DNA of 20,215 nucleotides from Lachnospiraceae bacterium (GCA_009774235.1 VSNJ01000066.1:1-20215); one strand, 5' to 3'. Shown: positions 8,395 to 15,792, counted from the stretch's first letter. The notes: a model not told the origin generated them from the letters alone. A program made the numbers and translations.

Positions 8395-8472
8395 TTTCTT
8401 CCCCTTTTCTGCGCTGGTTTTCATAACTAATGCAGCTTTGTGCCAGACAGCGCACAGACACAAACTGTTATA

Positions 8473-9177
8473 TTATGCAGTAACTAAAGTACCTTTTGTA
8501 ACACCGTTTACAGTATTTACAATGCTGTTTTCTTCATTAAGCCCAAAAATCATCATAGGCATATGGTTCTCCATACAAAGCACTGCTGCTGCAAGGTCTA
8601 TAACACCAAGACGGTTATTAATTACATTGTCTATGCTGATTTCATCATATTTCTTTGCGCCAGGGTTTACAGCAGGGTCTGCATCATATACCCCGTCAAT
8701 TGATTTTGCAGAAAGAATTATATCTGCCTCTATCTCGACAGCCCTTAAGACTGTTGAAGTATCTGTTGAAAAATATGGATGGCCTGTGCCACCAGCAAAA
8801 AATACTACCATTCCTTTTGAAAAGTATTTATTTACCCTGTCCTTTGAAAAAAGCTTTGTAAATGAACCACATTCAAATGGAGTAAGTACGCTTGTCCTTA
8901 TTCCAACAGAACGGAAAATCTCTGAAACATATATACAGTTCATTACAGTAGCAAGCATACCTATCTGGTCTGCCTTTGTACGGTCAATATTCCCGCTTGT
9001 ACGCCCACGCCAGAAATTTCCGCCTCCTGTAACTATTCCAACTTCTATTCCTGAATCCACAAGCTCTTTTACCTGTCTGGCAACACCAAGGCATGTAGCT
9101 TCATCAAATCCAGTTTTATTTGGCCCTGCAAGAGCCTCACCACTCAATTTTAATAATACTCTTTTATATTTTGCCAT
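8473..9177 (-). CDS. pyrH: UMP kinase (uridylate kinase)
   Basis: This hexameric bacterial UMP kinase of the amino-acid-kinase family phosphorylates UMP to UDP with ATP. Motifs of the 234-residue protein are KLSGEAL (10-16), GGGNFWRG (51-58), DQIGMLATVMN, AGGTGHPYFSTDT (128-140) and DGVYDADP. TAGGAG lies seven bases before the ATG at 9177, so the longer frame reaching 9297 is not used. The 146-nt gap upstream separates it from the bactofilin-like gene. In many Firmicutes rpsB and tsf precede pyrH; they are absent here. I did not find a convincing promoter in the gap. Confidence 0.97.
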   Translation of the reverse strand: MAKYKRVLLKLSGEALAGPNKTGFDEATCLGVARQVKELVDSGIEVGIVTGGGNFWRGRTSGNIDRTKADQIGMLATVMNCIYVSEIFRSVGIRTSVLTPFECGSFTKLFSKDRVNKYFSKGMVVFFAGGTGHPYFSTDTSTVLRAVEIEADIILSAKSIDGVYDADPAVNPGAKKYDEISIDNVINNRLGVIDLAAAVLCMENHMPMMIFGLNEENSIVNTVNGVTKGTLVTA

Positions 9178-9323
9178 AATCAGTCTCCTATCAGATAAAA
9201 ACTGCCTCCTATAATATTTTTCAAAACACATGTTGATATTATGCATAAAACCATTGCATAGTACATATCTGTAAAATATACGCTGCCCTAATGCCATCCG
9301 CTATCATGGCTTTATTCACTTTT

Positions 9324-10184
9324 TTATTCTTCATCAAAGAACTGGTCAATATCAACACCTGCATAATTAAGTGAACAGTAGCCATCTACTACAGCACCAG
9401 AATTGATAGTAATTGATTTAGCCTTTATATCACCTTTTACAATAGCTGTAGATTCAACTATTACAGGTCCGTCAATATCAATATTTCCTTTAACAGCACC
9501 TGCAATATAAGCAGATGTACCTGTAACATCACCTAAAACTATAGTCCCAACACCAATTTTTACAGTACCTTCACTTATAAGACCGCCATGTAACTTTGGT
9601 GTATTTACAAAAATTTCAGAAGCAACTATGCCTCCTGATACATTACCATTAATATATACTTTACCTAAGCACTCAATATCCCCTGTAATTACACCCATAA
9701 CCTCAAGTGAACCATCAGAAGAAATGCTTCCATTAATTTTTGTATCTTCTGTAATCACTGTAACTGTACCATTCAGGCGTGCTTCGTCCATTGCACGTCT
9801 TGCTTCTTCATTTACAATATCATCATTGGCAGCAGATGGGACAGCAGGCTCAGGAACATCCTCTTCCTCAGGAATGTCTTCTTCTGTCTCTGCAGTTTCT
9901 TCTGGGATGTCTTCCACCACTGGCTCTGCAACTTCTTCTTCTGCCACAACATCCTCTTCTGGAGCTGCTTCTTCTAAAATGCTCTCCTCAAAAATATTTT
10001 CTTCTGCTGGCTTTTCTTCAGCAGGAACATTTTCTTCTGCTGCAACTCCTCCCATATCAAACACTGCTTCATCAAGATTTAACTGTTCTTCTTCAGCATC
10101 TTCTAAGGAAAAATCTTCACCTTCATCAGCAAAAATCTGGTTTAATAAATCCTTATCAACGTTAGCATCTTCAAAATTATTCAT
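9324..10184 (-). CDS. Bactofilin-like polymer-forming protein with acidic N-terminal arm
   Basis: Bactofilins assemble without nucleotide into filaments that scaffold wall enzymes or morphogenetic complexes. Residues from about 136 to 275 are a right-handed beta-helix-like repeat region: NGTVTVITEDTKINGSIS, GVITGDIECLGKVYINGNVS, GAVKGNIDIDGPVIVEST and similar Gly/Val/Ile rungs, matching the DUF583 family. The first 125 residues are an unusually long, low-complexity acidic arm rich in Glu, Pro and Ala. No signal peptide or membrane segment is visible, so it is probably cytoplasmic. ATG 10208 is in frame, but GGAGG eight bases before the ATG at 10184 favours the shorter start of 286 residues. 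Its job cannot be told from its neighbours pyrH and frr. Confidence 0.85.
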   Translation of the reverse strand: MNNFEDANVDKDLLNQIFADEGEDFSLEDAEEEQLNLDEAVFDMGGVAAEENVPAEEKPAEENIFEESILEEAAPEEDVVAEEEVAEPVVEDIPEETAETEEDIPEEEDVPEPAVPSAANDDIVNEEARRAMDEARLNGTVTVITEDTKINGSISSDGSLEVMGVITGDIECLGKVYINGNVSGGIVASEIFVNTPKLHGGLISEGTVKIGVGTIVLGDVTGTSAYIAGAVKGNIDIDGPVIVESTAIVKGDIKAKSITINSGAVVDGYCSLNYAGVDIDQFFDEE

Positions 10185-10259
10185 TCCATTTTCCTCCAAA
10201 CTATCCATTCTGTTAATATCATTATAAGTCAGCCTGATATCCGCAAATATACTTCAACT

Positions 10260-10268
10260 ATTATAACA
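10260..10268 (-). promoter_or_regulatory. Extended -10 promoter for the bactofilin-like gene
   Basis: The minus strand reads TGTTATAAT (10268-10260), a TGn-extended perfect -10, about 75 nt before the start codon. No good -35 accompanies it, as is common for extended -10 promoters. Confidence 0.55.
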
Positions 10269-10317
10269 CTAATTTTTTTATACGTCTACACGAAAAAAAC
10301 AATTACACTTACTATCT

Positions 10318-10344
10318 CCGCTATATAGTTACTGCCCGCTATAT
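10318..10344 (+). repeat. Direct repeat CCGCTATAT
   Basis: CCGCTATAT occurs at 10318-10326 and 10336-10344. It belongs to a stretch (about 10300-10500) whose base composition differs from the flanking genes. No gene is supported in 10209-10521. Confidence 0.4.
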
Positions 10345-10426
10345 TACAAATAGCACTAGCACTCCCGCCAATAGTACAACGAATAATTAATTTCCGATGC
10401 ATTGGGCACAGTATGATTATTTCATA

Positions 10427-10500
10427 TGCAAGGCGTAGAAATGAGGCGTAGCTGTGGCTACGCCGGTTGCGCCAACGAAGCAATGGATGGAAGCCATCCA
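10427..10500. repeat. GC-rich palindromic element downstream of the M14 gene
   Basis: A dyad is centred at 10454/10455. The perfect core GGCGTAGC-TGTG-GCTACGCC (10445-10464) sits inside an imperfect symmetry reaching TGC at 10427 and GCA at 10482. GGCGTAG is repeated directly at 10432 and 10445. A second perfect hairpin, TGGATGG-AAG-CCATCCA, follows at 10484-10500. This is strikingly GC-rich for the region and looks like a REP- or MITE-type element. It may also help end the M14 transcript, although there is no T-tract. Confidence 0.6.
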
Positions 10501-10521
10501 GCCTGGTATACTGCCAATATA

Positions 10522-12627
10522 TTATTTTTTATACAGTTTTGCAACAGCCTGTATCATATCCCTGTGTTTACCCCATTCATAATAAAACTGCGAATGTCCT
10601 ACAGGAGCTGTGCCAATACACGTCTCTGGTGTACACCATGCAATACCTTTTCTTGTAAGCCAGTCACCAAATGAACCATTGGCACCTTTTATACTCTCCC
10701 TTATAAGCCTGTAACCTGTCTTCTGCCTTACAAGGCTTGTTAATGAAGATGATTTTGTATAATAGATTACCCTGCCTGCTTCATGGTAATTTATAACTGC
10801 TTTAGGCTTTACCTTATTAACAAGGTTCTGTAGTGCCCTTGATTCACGTTCAGAACATACATATGGTCCTGAATATCCTGCTGGCCCACGTTTTGAACCT
10901 CTTGCATTGCCTTTTCTAAAACCTGCGCTGAAATTCTTATTTAAGTCAACACCTTTTGCATTAGCTTTCCACCTGCTGTATCTTCCCCTGCCAAGTTTTT
11001 TAACAAGCCTCCTTAATGATGCACTTTTAATTCTTCCAAGTCCATACTGGCTTATATTTACGCCATCAGGATTAAGCATTGGCACAATATAGAAACAGAC
11101 ATTGTTAAAAAGCTTTTTATAAGTAACTCCTCCATATTTTCCTGAATAATAAGATTTACAACACCTTTCAAGCATTTTCATAAGAAGCTGTGAATTAAGC
11201 CACTCCCTGGCATGCATTGCAGACTGGATAACCACCTTTTTCTTTGCATCTTTGTTGCCAAGGCGCACACAATATATATTATTATTGTCAGCAGTCCTGG
11301 ATAATACTGAAAGTTCAATAACATCCTGGTAGAACTGGGCCATTTTCTTTATATCCCTGGACATATCAGCATATGAATATTTTGCATCATATATACTTAC
11401 AATATTAGCTATTGCACTTTCTGAAAGTGACACATTATCTTTTACTATATAGCCTTTCGTGCCATCTGGAAGCTTAATCCTGAACCATCCAGAAGAACTT
11501 TTTGCTATGCAGTTATACCTGGTCCTTGCAGCAGCAGTCCCTATTTCCTGCCCATTATATATACTTGAATATATTTTTGTCTTCTTCTTTACAAAAGCCC
11601 CTTTATCTATGGTATTAAATATAAATTCAAATGTATATACTGCTTTTGAAGTATACGGGCCATTTCCTGATACCTCTGCAGTATACTCACCTTCCTCCTT
11701 AAATTCTTTATCAAGCATAATCCTGGTTTCACTGACGCCTGCGTTTAATGTAAACTCATTATTAATTACAGTACCATCCGCCATGCTGCTTATTGCCACA
11801 TTAATTGTAATTCCATTATCTGGTTCAAATTCTTTCTCTTTATAAAATGAATATGACAATATATCATCTTGTGCCAGGGCATTTGCAAACTTAAGTACAA
11901 TTCCCTCATATTCAGAAATAAACTGCACTTCTGACAAAACAAACCTGCGTAAACTAAAATACTCTTCAAAAAGCCTGCGCATTTCAATAAATTTATATCC
12001 ATTGGCAAGCTTCCATGTATTTTCCAGGCCATCATGTTGTATATTTATATCTGAAGTGAAATTTTCACTATTTTTTATAAGCTTTAATGCTTCATAATAA
12101 TCCTTGTAAAGAATATTAGCATCTTCAAAACCTGTAATAACTGGTGGTATTTTTCCACCATTAATATTTTCTATTGCATTATAGATACTTATATCACCAT
12201 CTATACCCTTTATTGCAAAATAAATATCAGACTGTACTGAATCTATAGTTGTTATAACCCTGATAACCGCAGTACCAGTACCACAGACTTTTATAATATA
12301 ATTATCTTTATCCACTTCTACCACACCAGGGTTATAATTATATTCTTCTGGAAAATTCTCTATAATGGCATTTTCAATATCTACAATACCTCCTGCATCT
12401 ATTACTTCATTTATGCTGGAAACCTGTGAAATACTGAAACTTTGCCCGTTTACAACAGAAACCATGTTTTTAATTTCTATTTCTTTGCCAGAACTGCTGT
12501 TATTTGCAGACAATATATTGTCTATAACTGTATTTTCGTCCATATTAAATATAACCGCCGCATCCGCCTTTTTATAAAATAATATGCAGCAGAATATTAT
12601 AATGGTACTAATAATAGCTTTCTTCAT
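10522..12627 (-). CDS. Secreted SH3-domain M14 zinc carboxypeptidase
   Basis: This is an exported metallopeptidase, probably acting on cell-wall peptides or extracellular proteins. The 701-residue protein has a signal peptide (hydrophobic 5-17, possible cleavage after KKADA), an unassigned region to about 340 and a bacterial SH3-like domain (about 342-402, with SSSGWFRIKLPDGTKGYI). A complete M14 domain follows: HAREW gives zinc ligands His472 and Glu475, NPDGV and DLNKNF follow, the third ligand His615 is in NYHEAG, and the catalytic Glu668 is in WCTPETCIG. A Lys replaces the usual Arg in the DLNRNF motif. AAGAGG precedes the ATG at 12627; the frame is open further up. It is the last gene of the five-gene operon, 44 nt after the HD gene. 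Confidence 0.88.
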   Translation of the reverse strand: MKKAIISTIIIFCCILFYKKADAAVIFNMDENTVIDNILSANNSSSGKEIEIKNMVSVVNGQSFSISQVSSINEVIDAGGIVDIENAIIENFPEEYNYNPGVVEVDKDNYIIKVCGTGTAVIRVITTIDSVQSDIYFAIKGIDGDISIYNAIENINGGKIPPVITGFEDANILYKDYYEALKLIKNSENFTSDINIQHDGLENTWKLANGYKFIEMRRLFEEYFSLRRFVLSEVQFISEYEGIVLKFANALAQDDILSYSFYKEKEFEPDNGITINVAISSMADGTVINNEFTLNAGVSETRIMLDKEFKEEGEYTAEVSGNGPYTSKAVYTFEFIFNTIDKGAFVKKKTKIYSSIYNGQEIGTAAARTRYNCIAKSSSGWFRIKLPDGTKGYIVKDNVSLSESAIANIVSIYDAKYSYADMSRDIKKMAQFYQDVIELSVLSRTADNNNIYCVRLGNKDAKKKVVIQSAMHAREWLNSQLLMKMLERCCKSYYSGKYGGVTYKKLFNNVCFYIVPMLNPDGVNISQYGLGRIKSASLRRLVKKLGRGRYSRWKANAKGVDLNKNFSAGFRKGNARGSKRGPAGYSGPYVCSERESRALQNLVNKVKPKAVINYHEAGRVIYYTKSSSLTSLVRQKTGYRLIRESIKGANGSFGDWLTRKGIAWCTPETCIGTAPVGHSQFYYEWGKHRDMIQAVAKLYKK

Positions 12628-12671
12628 TTGTCTTATACCTCTTTCGTAATATATAAAGTAAAACAAGTAAT

Positions 12672-13124
12672 CTACCTTTTAATTGTTTCTCCTAGTGAAC
12701 ATATTTTATCTGCAAGGCATACAATCCAGCCCTCCTTATACCTGGGTGGGACTGGTGTTAGTGGAAACATATGCTTTCTTATAATATCTTTCTCTATACT
12801 GGTAAGTTTAAAATCCCTTGACGCATTATGGAGTGCAGCTGATGCATGGAAGAAACCATGCGGCCTGCGGTGGTTATGTTCTTTATCATGCCAGTCATAT
12901 AGAAAATAATCATGTAACAATGCACCACGTATCATTTCCCTATATGATACTTTTAAATGATATTTCTCTGCAATCTCACAGCTTTTATATGCAACTGTTA
13001 TACTATGCCTGTATATACTTGTGCTGCCATGTTGCATATATTTCCTGCTCTCACTGAATAGTGAATTATTGTACACCTGTGCAAGTATTTCTTTTAATAA
13101 CTGCTTATGTGCGTTTTTAATCAT
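12672..13124 (-). CDS. HD-domain phosphohydrolase
   Basis: This small protein of 150 residues belongs to the HD metal-dependent phosphohydrolase superfamily, which hydrolyses nucleotides, cyclic nucleotides or other phosphoesters. The ligand series is visible: His40 in YRHSITVAYKS, the His71-Asp72 doublet in LLHDYFLYDWH, His89 and His93 in RPHGFFHA, His118 in IRKHMFP and Asp139 in CLADKI. The substrate is unknown. The ATG at 13124 overlaps the end of the upstream membrane-protein gene by 8 nt and has AGGTGG just before it, so the two are likely translationally coupled. Confidence 0.85.
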   Translation of the reverse strand: MIKNAHKQLLKEILAQVYNNSLFSESRKYMQHGSTSIYRHSITVAYKSCEIAEKYHLKVSYREMIRGALLHDYFLYDWHDKEHNHRRPHGFFHASAALHNASRDFKLTSIEKDIIRKHMFPLTPVPPRYKEGWIVCLADKICSLGETIKR

Positions 13125-13671
13125 CTAACCACCTGCCAAGCCTGTTTCCATATCTGTCCTGGAAAAATATATATGCCTTGTCAAATATAATCCACAATGC
13201 TTCTGCAGCAGCAACTGCCACAATAATAAAAAGCACTGGTATTCCAGACAGCTTCTTTACCCATCCTTCTGCAAATAATATATCAAAGCCAATAAAATAC
13301 TTTGTAGCAACAAGTGCAAGTACAAACAGGATATGGTAACATATGCCTTTTATTACAATACAAACCGCAAAAGGCATATCTTTCTGCCTTAAATATTCAG
13401 CTATAGAAACATATACTGAAAATCCTGCAAATGTAAAACAATATAATTTCTGTGGTGCAAGGAACATACCCACAATAAATGTACCTGCTATAAATGTTGT
13501 ACTAAGTTTCACAGAAAAACGCCGTTGTATAACCCCTGTAATAAATGATGCCGCCGCAAGCAGAAAAAGTGAACTTTGCTCAATAATACCACTAAGTATT
13601 ATAAGTATTACTGCAAGTGCCATCATAATGCCGCCATATGCAGCTTCTTTTGACTTTAAATGCAACTGCAC
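13117..13671 (-). CDS. Small integral membrane protein, function unknown
   Basis: The 184-residue protein has about five to six hydrophobic segments, such as GGIMMALAVILIILSGI, a GTFIVGMFLAP stretch, ICYHILFVLALVATKYF and PVLFIIVAVAAAEALWI. It ends in a charged tail (DRYGNRLGRWLDD). The arrangement recalls ECF-transporter S-components or DUF2232-type proteins, but I cannot assign it. I chose GTG 13671 because GGGAGGGG lies four bases before it; the frame stays open upstream to 13713. This start overlaps the end of the J-protein gene by 16 nt, and its own end overlaps the HD gene by 8 nt, so it is firmly embedded in the operon. Confidence 0.75.
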   Translation of the reverse strand: MQLHLKSKEAAYGGIMMALAVILIILSGIIEQSSLFLLAAASFITGVIQRRFSVKLSTTFIAGTFIVGMFLAPQKLYCFTFAGFSVYVSIAEYLRQKDMPFAVCIVIKGICYHILFVLALVATKYFIGFDILFAEGWVKKLSGIPVLFIIVAVAAAEALWIIFDKAYIFFQDRYGNRLGRWLDD

Positions 13672-14123
13672 AAATCCCCTCCCATACATTCGCAAAGCGT
13701 ATCTGCACACCATAGGTCACAACAGAAGTTTCCTGTCCCACACCCTCCAGAACCATAATACCCATTAGGATTACGCCCATAATTTGTACCATAATTCTGG
13801 TAACTCTGCCGGTTATACTGCCCATTATTGTATCCCTGCTGGCCGCTTCCACTATTATAACCGCTATTACTGTAACCTTGCTGGCCACTTCCATAACCTC
13901 CGCTGTATCCCTGGCTGTAACCACTTCCTCCGCCTGCCCTTGAATTCATTATCTGGGTATACGCTTCTTGTACTTCTTTAAACTTATCCTCTGCAAGATT
14001 TGCCAGTGGATTATTTACATAGGCATCAGGATGGTATTTCCTGCTAAGTTCCTTATATGCCTTCTTTACTTCATCATCTGTGGCGTTTGGTGAAATTCCA
14101 AGCACCTTGTATGGGTCTGTCAC
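13656..14123 (-). CDS. J-domain protein with low-complexity tail and Cys-rich end
   Basis: A J-domain at residues 3-60 carries the HPD signature (31-33), so it should stimulate an Hsp70 (DnaK) ATPase. Instead of DnaJ zinc and substrate domains, residues 63-126 are low complexity, rich in Gly, Tyr, Ser, Gln and Asn. The last 28 residues hold eight cysteines (GNFCCDLWCADTLCECMGG, then CSC). The GTG at 14123 is chosen because AAGGAGGA lies six bases before it; the frame extends to 14150. Start and upstream stop share GTGA, a 4-nt overlap with the DUF5685 gene that signals translational coupling. It may serve as a co-chaperone dedicated to its operon partners; that is inference. Confidence 0.88.
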   Translation of the reverse strand: MTDPYKVLGISPNATDDEVKKAYKELSRKYHPDAYVNNPLANLAEDKFKEVQEAYTQIMNSRAGGGSGYSQGYSGGYGSGQQGYSNSGYNSGSGQQGYNNGQYNRQSYQNYGTNYGRNPNGYYGSGGCGTGNFCCDLWCADTLCECMGGDLCSCI

Positions 14124-14953
14124 TTTAAATCCTCCTTTTCCTTCGCACAAATATAATCATAACGGTTCCATACACCTGCATATAGTATGTTACGCAAAAT
14201 ATCTATATAATCAAGACATGGAAGCTGTTCAAAAGCACCACATGCCATTGATATCTCATTTAATAGCATTTCATATACATTTTTCTTAAACCCTGTATCT
14301 TTATATACAGTTTTAAATGGGTTATATCTTCCTTTATTAATATCCTCCTGCAAATCATCATATGCATCCATAATATAAATATACCTGCCAAGATAATATC
14401 CCATATCACCAAGATATATTTTAAATGTATCCTCCTTGTATATAAAAATCTCTGCAAGAAGCCGTCCAAAGCAGTCTGCTGCTTTTAAAATATCCTGGTT
14501 ATTCTCCTTTTCAATACATGACAGCCTGGCTAATGACTGTTTTATTGTATATGCCTGCCTTTTGTACTTTCCTGCTGCCTTTTTTGCGCTCTTTTTATAT
14601 AACAGGACTCCTGCACTTCCCTTTAATGAAGCATCATCTGCTTTATCATCCAGACAGTGGTAATAACTTAAAAGAATATTTACATCAGCACAATAATCTG
14701 TAATTTTATTATACAGGATATTATGCTTCTTTGCAGGGTGCACTATACAGTGTCTTTTCCCATGCCTGCATTTAACATCATATACAGAACTTAAAAGTAT
14801 TATAAGAAATGTCATGTCATATGTCAGTGTAATACGCCCTGGTACTCCATATCTTGTACCAAGCCTTTCACACATTCCACAGTAAAACGCATGGTATACC
14901 TCATAATCTTTTATTTTTAGCTCTGGCTTACGTATCTGCACATATCCAAACAA
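14120..14953 (-). CDS. DUF5685 family protein
   Basis: The 277-residue protein matches what I know of DUF5685: the opening MFGYVQIRKPELKIKDYEVY and then FYCGMCERLGTRYG are typical. The Cys/His set is Cys25, Cys28, Cys62, His64, His68, Cys69 and His72, a possible metal site. Two Asp-rich motifs, DDKADD (102-107) and DAYDDLQED (196-204), in a helical protein resemble the paired diphosphate-binding motifs of all-alpha isoprenoid synthases; that functional reading is inference. It starts with TTG: GGAGG is seven bases before the TTG at 14953, and no ATG fits. It leads the operon and shares GTGA with the J-protein gene. No experimentally known role is recalled. Confidence 0.85.
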   Translation of the reverse strand: MFGYVQIRKPELKIKDYEVYHAFYCGMCERLGTRYGVPGRITLTYDMTFLIILLSSVYDVKCRHGKRHCIVHPAKKHNILYNKITDYCADVNILLSYYHCLDDKADDASLKGSAGVLLYKKSAKKAAGKYKRQAYTIKQSLARLSCIEKENNQDILKAADCFGRLLAEIFIYKEDTFKIYLGDMGYYLGRYIYIMDAYDDLQEDINKGRYNPFKTVYKDTGFKKNVYEMLLNEISMACGAFEQLPCLDYIDILRNILYAGVWNRYDYICAKEKEDLK

Positions 14954-14973
14954 GTATACACCTCCAGAAAATT

Positions 14974-15002
14974 ATTATAACATTGTTTTATAATATCATA
15001 AA
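14974..15002 (-). promoter_or_regulatory. SigA-type promoter of the DUF5685 operon
   Basis: The minus strand has TTTATG (15002-14997), 17 bases, and TATAAT (14979-14974), with TGT just upstream as an extended -10. It lies 20-50 nt before the TTG start. The dtd promoter must lie in the same 95-nt divergent region; TTGTTT at 14984-14989 with TATGTT 16 bases on is a weak plus-strand candidate. Confidence 0.6.
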
Positions 15003-15048
15003 TTTATGTTATCATAAAGTACATAAAATTAAAAGTAGATTAAATTTT

Positions 15049-15495
15049 ATGAAATTTTTAATACAAAGGGTGAATAGTGCTTTTGTAAAAACTGGTCATG
15101 AAATAACTGGTTCAATTGGAAAAGGCCTGCTTATATTTGTGGGAATCTGTGATAGCGATACAGAACAGACTGCCTGTAAAATGCTTAAAAAAGCCTGTAC
15201 TTTAAGAATATTTAGTGATGATAATGACAAAACCAATCTTTCTCTTGGTGATGTCAATGGACAGTTGCTGCTTGTATCACAGTTTACTCTTTATGCAAAC
15301 TGTAAAAAAGGCTGCCGTCCTTCTTTCTTTGATGCTGGAAGTCCAGACCACGCAAATAAACTTTATGAATATATAATATCTAAATCTAAAGAATATTGTA
15401 ATACAGTTGAAACAGGAATATTTGGTGCAGATATGAAAGTTTCTCTTGAAAATGACGGACCATTTACAATAATTCTGGATTCTGATGAACTATAA
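15049..15495 (+). CDS. dtd: D-aminoacyl-tRNA deacylase
   Basis: The enzyme hydrolyses D-amino acids (and glycine mischarged on tRNA-Ala) from tRNA, protecting translation fidelity. The 148-residue protein has the family length. SQFTLYANCKKG (77-88) and GADMKVSLENDGPFT (126-140, containing the Gly-cisPro selectivity motif as NDGPFT) are present, together with SFFDAGSPDHA in the middle. The ATG at 15049 agrees with the family start MKFLIQRV; the frame is open far upstream, into the divergent operon. The SD is weak. It stands alone, divergent from the DUF5685 operon and convergent with the small gene to its right. Confidence 0.96.
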   Translation: MKFLIQRVNSAFVKTGHEITGSIGKGLLIFVGICDSDTEQTACKMLKKACTLRIFSDDNDKTNLSLGDVNGQLLLVSQFTLYANCKKGCRPSFFDAGSPDHANKLYEYIISKSKEYCNTVETGIFGADMKVSLENDGPFTIILDSDEL

Positions 15496-15498
15496 AAA

Positions 15499-15527
15499 GC
15501 ATAAGATGCTGCCTTTATGGCAGCATC
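15499..15527. terminator. Terminator between dtd and the 61-residue gene
   Basis: GATGCTGCC (15505-15513) and GGCAGCATC (15519-15527) form a perfect nine-pair stem with a TTTAT loop. On the minus strand TTATGCTTTTTA follows. On the plus strand a TTTTTT run comes only about 13 nt later, so it is better placed for the minus-strand gene but probably serves both. Confidence 0.7.
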
Positions 15528-15606
15528 CCATTCTCAATTGTTTTTTATATACTCCAAGTACAATATGTGTACCCTGAGTCCTTAAATATAATCCATCTGT
15601 TATACG

Positions 15607-15792
15607 CTATTCACCCATCTTAAGCTTTATAACCCTCAGTTCTTCTTCAAAGTTTTCTTTCAGTTTAAAAGCCCGGATGCTTTGTTCTGGAGTAGCCTGT
15701 ACCAAACTGCCATATCTAATTAGCAATGTACAAAATTCAATTTTTTCTTTTAATTCTTTCTCCTCCATCTTTAATTTATCCATACTGTCCAT
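15607..15792 (-). CDS. Small coiled-coil protein, function unknown
   Basis: A 61-residue protein rich in Lys, Glu and Leu (MDKLKMEEKELKEKIEFCTL near its start, FEEELRVIKLKMGE at its end) is predicted to form two helices, possibly a coiled-coil hairpin. I do not recognise the family; it does not clearly show the Spo0E signature. The ATG at 15792 has GGGGGA four bases upstream, a convincing site, although the frame is open to 15831. It has a near-consensus promoter of its own and a terminator, so it is a single-gene unit. Confidence 0.65.
   Translation of the reverse strand: MDSMDKLKMEEKELKEKIEFCTLLIRYGSLVQATPEQSIRAFKLKENFEEELRVIKLKMGE

Noticed and set aside
8395..8463. N-terminal extension of Frr to 8463, and similar extensions of PyrH, RseP, SpoIVB and the chemoreceptor
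   Set aside because: Family starts and SD sequences point to internal codons; the extensions match no family and some run through promoters or hairpins.
9628..10227. Long plus-strand ORF opposite the bactofilin-like gene, Ser-rich
   Set aside because: It is the antisense of Glu/Glu-Ala codons (TTC/TCT runs) in the acidic arm; the sense strand has the family fold and a proper SD.
10286..10483. 65-codon minus-strand ORF in the gap between M14 and bactofilin genes
   Set aside because: It runs through palindromic repeats, has no SD and an unlikely composition (Arg/Cys-rich then hydrophobic); better explained by the repeat island.
13592..13924. 110-codon minus-strand ORF overlapping the J-protein and membrane-protein genes
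   Set aside because: A frame-shifted reading of the repetitive Gly/Tyr tail; the J-protein frame carries the HPD domain and coupled start.
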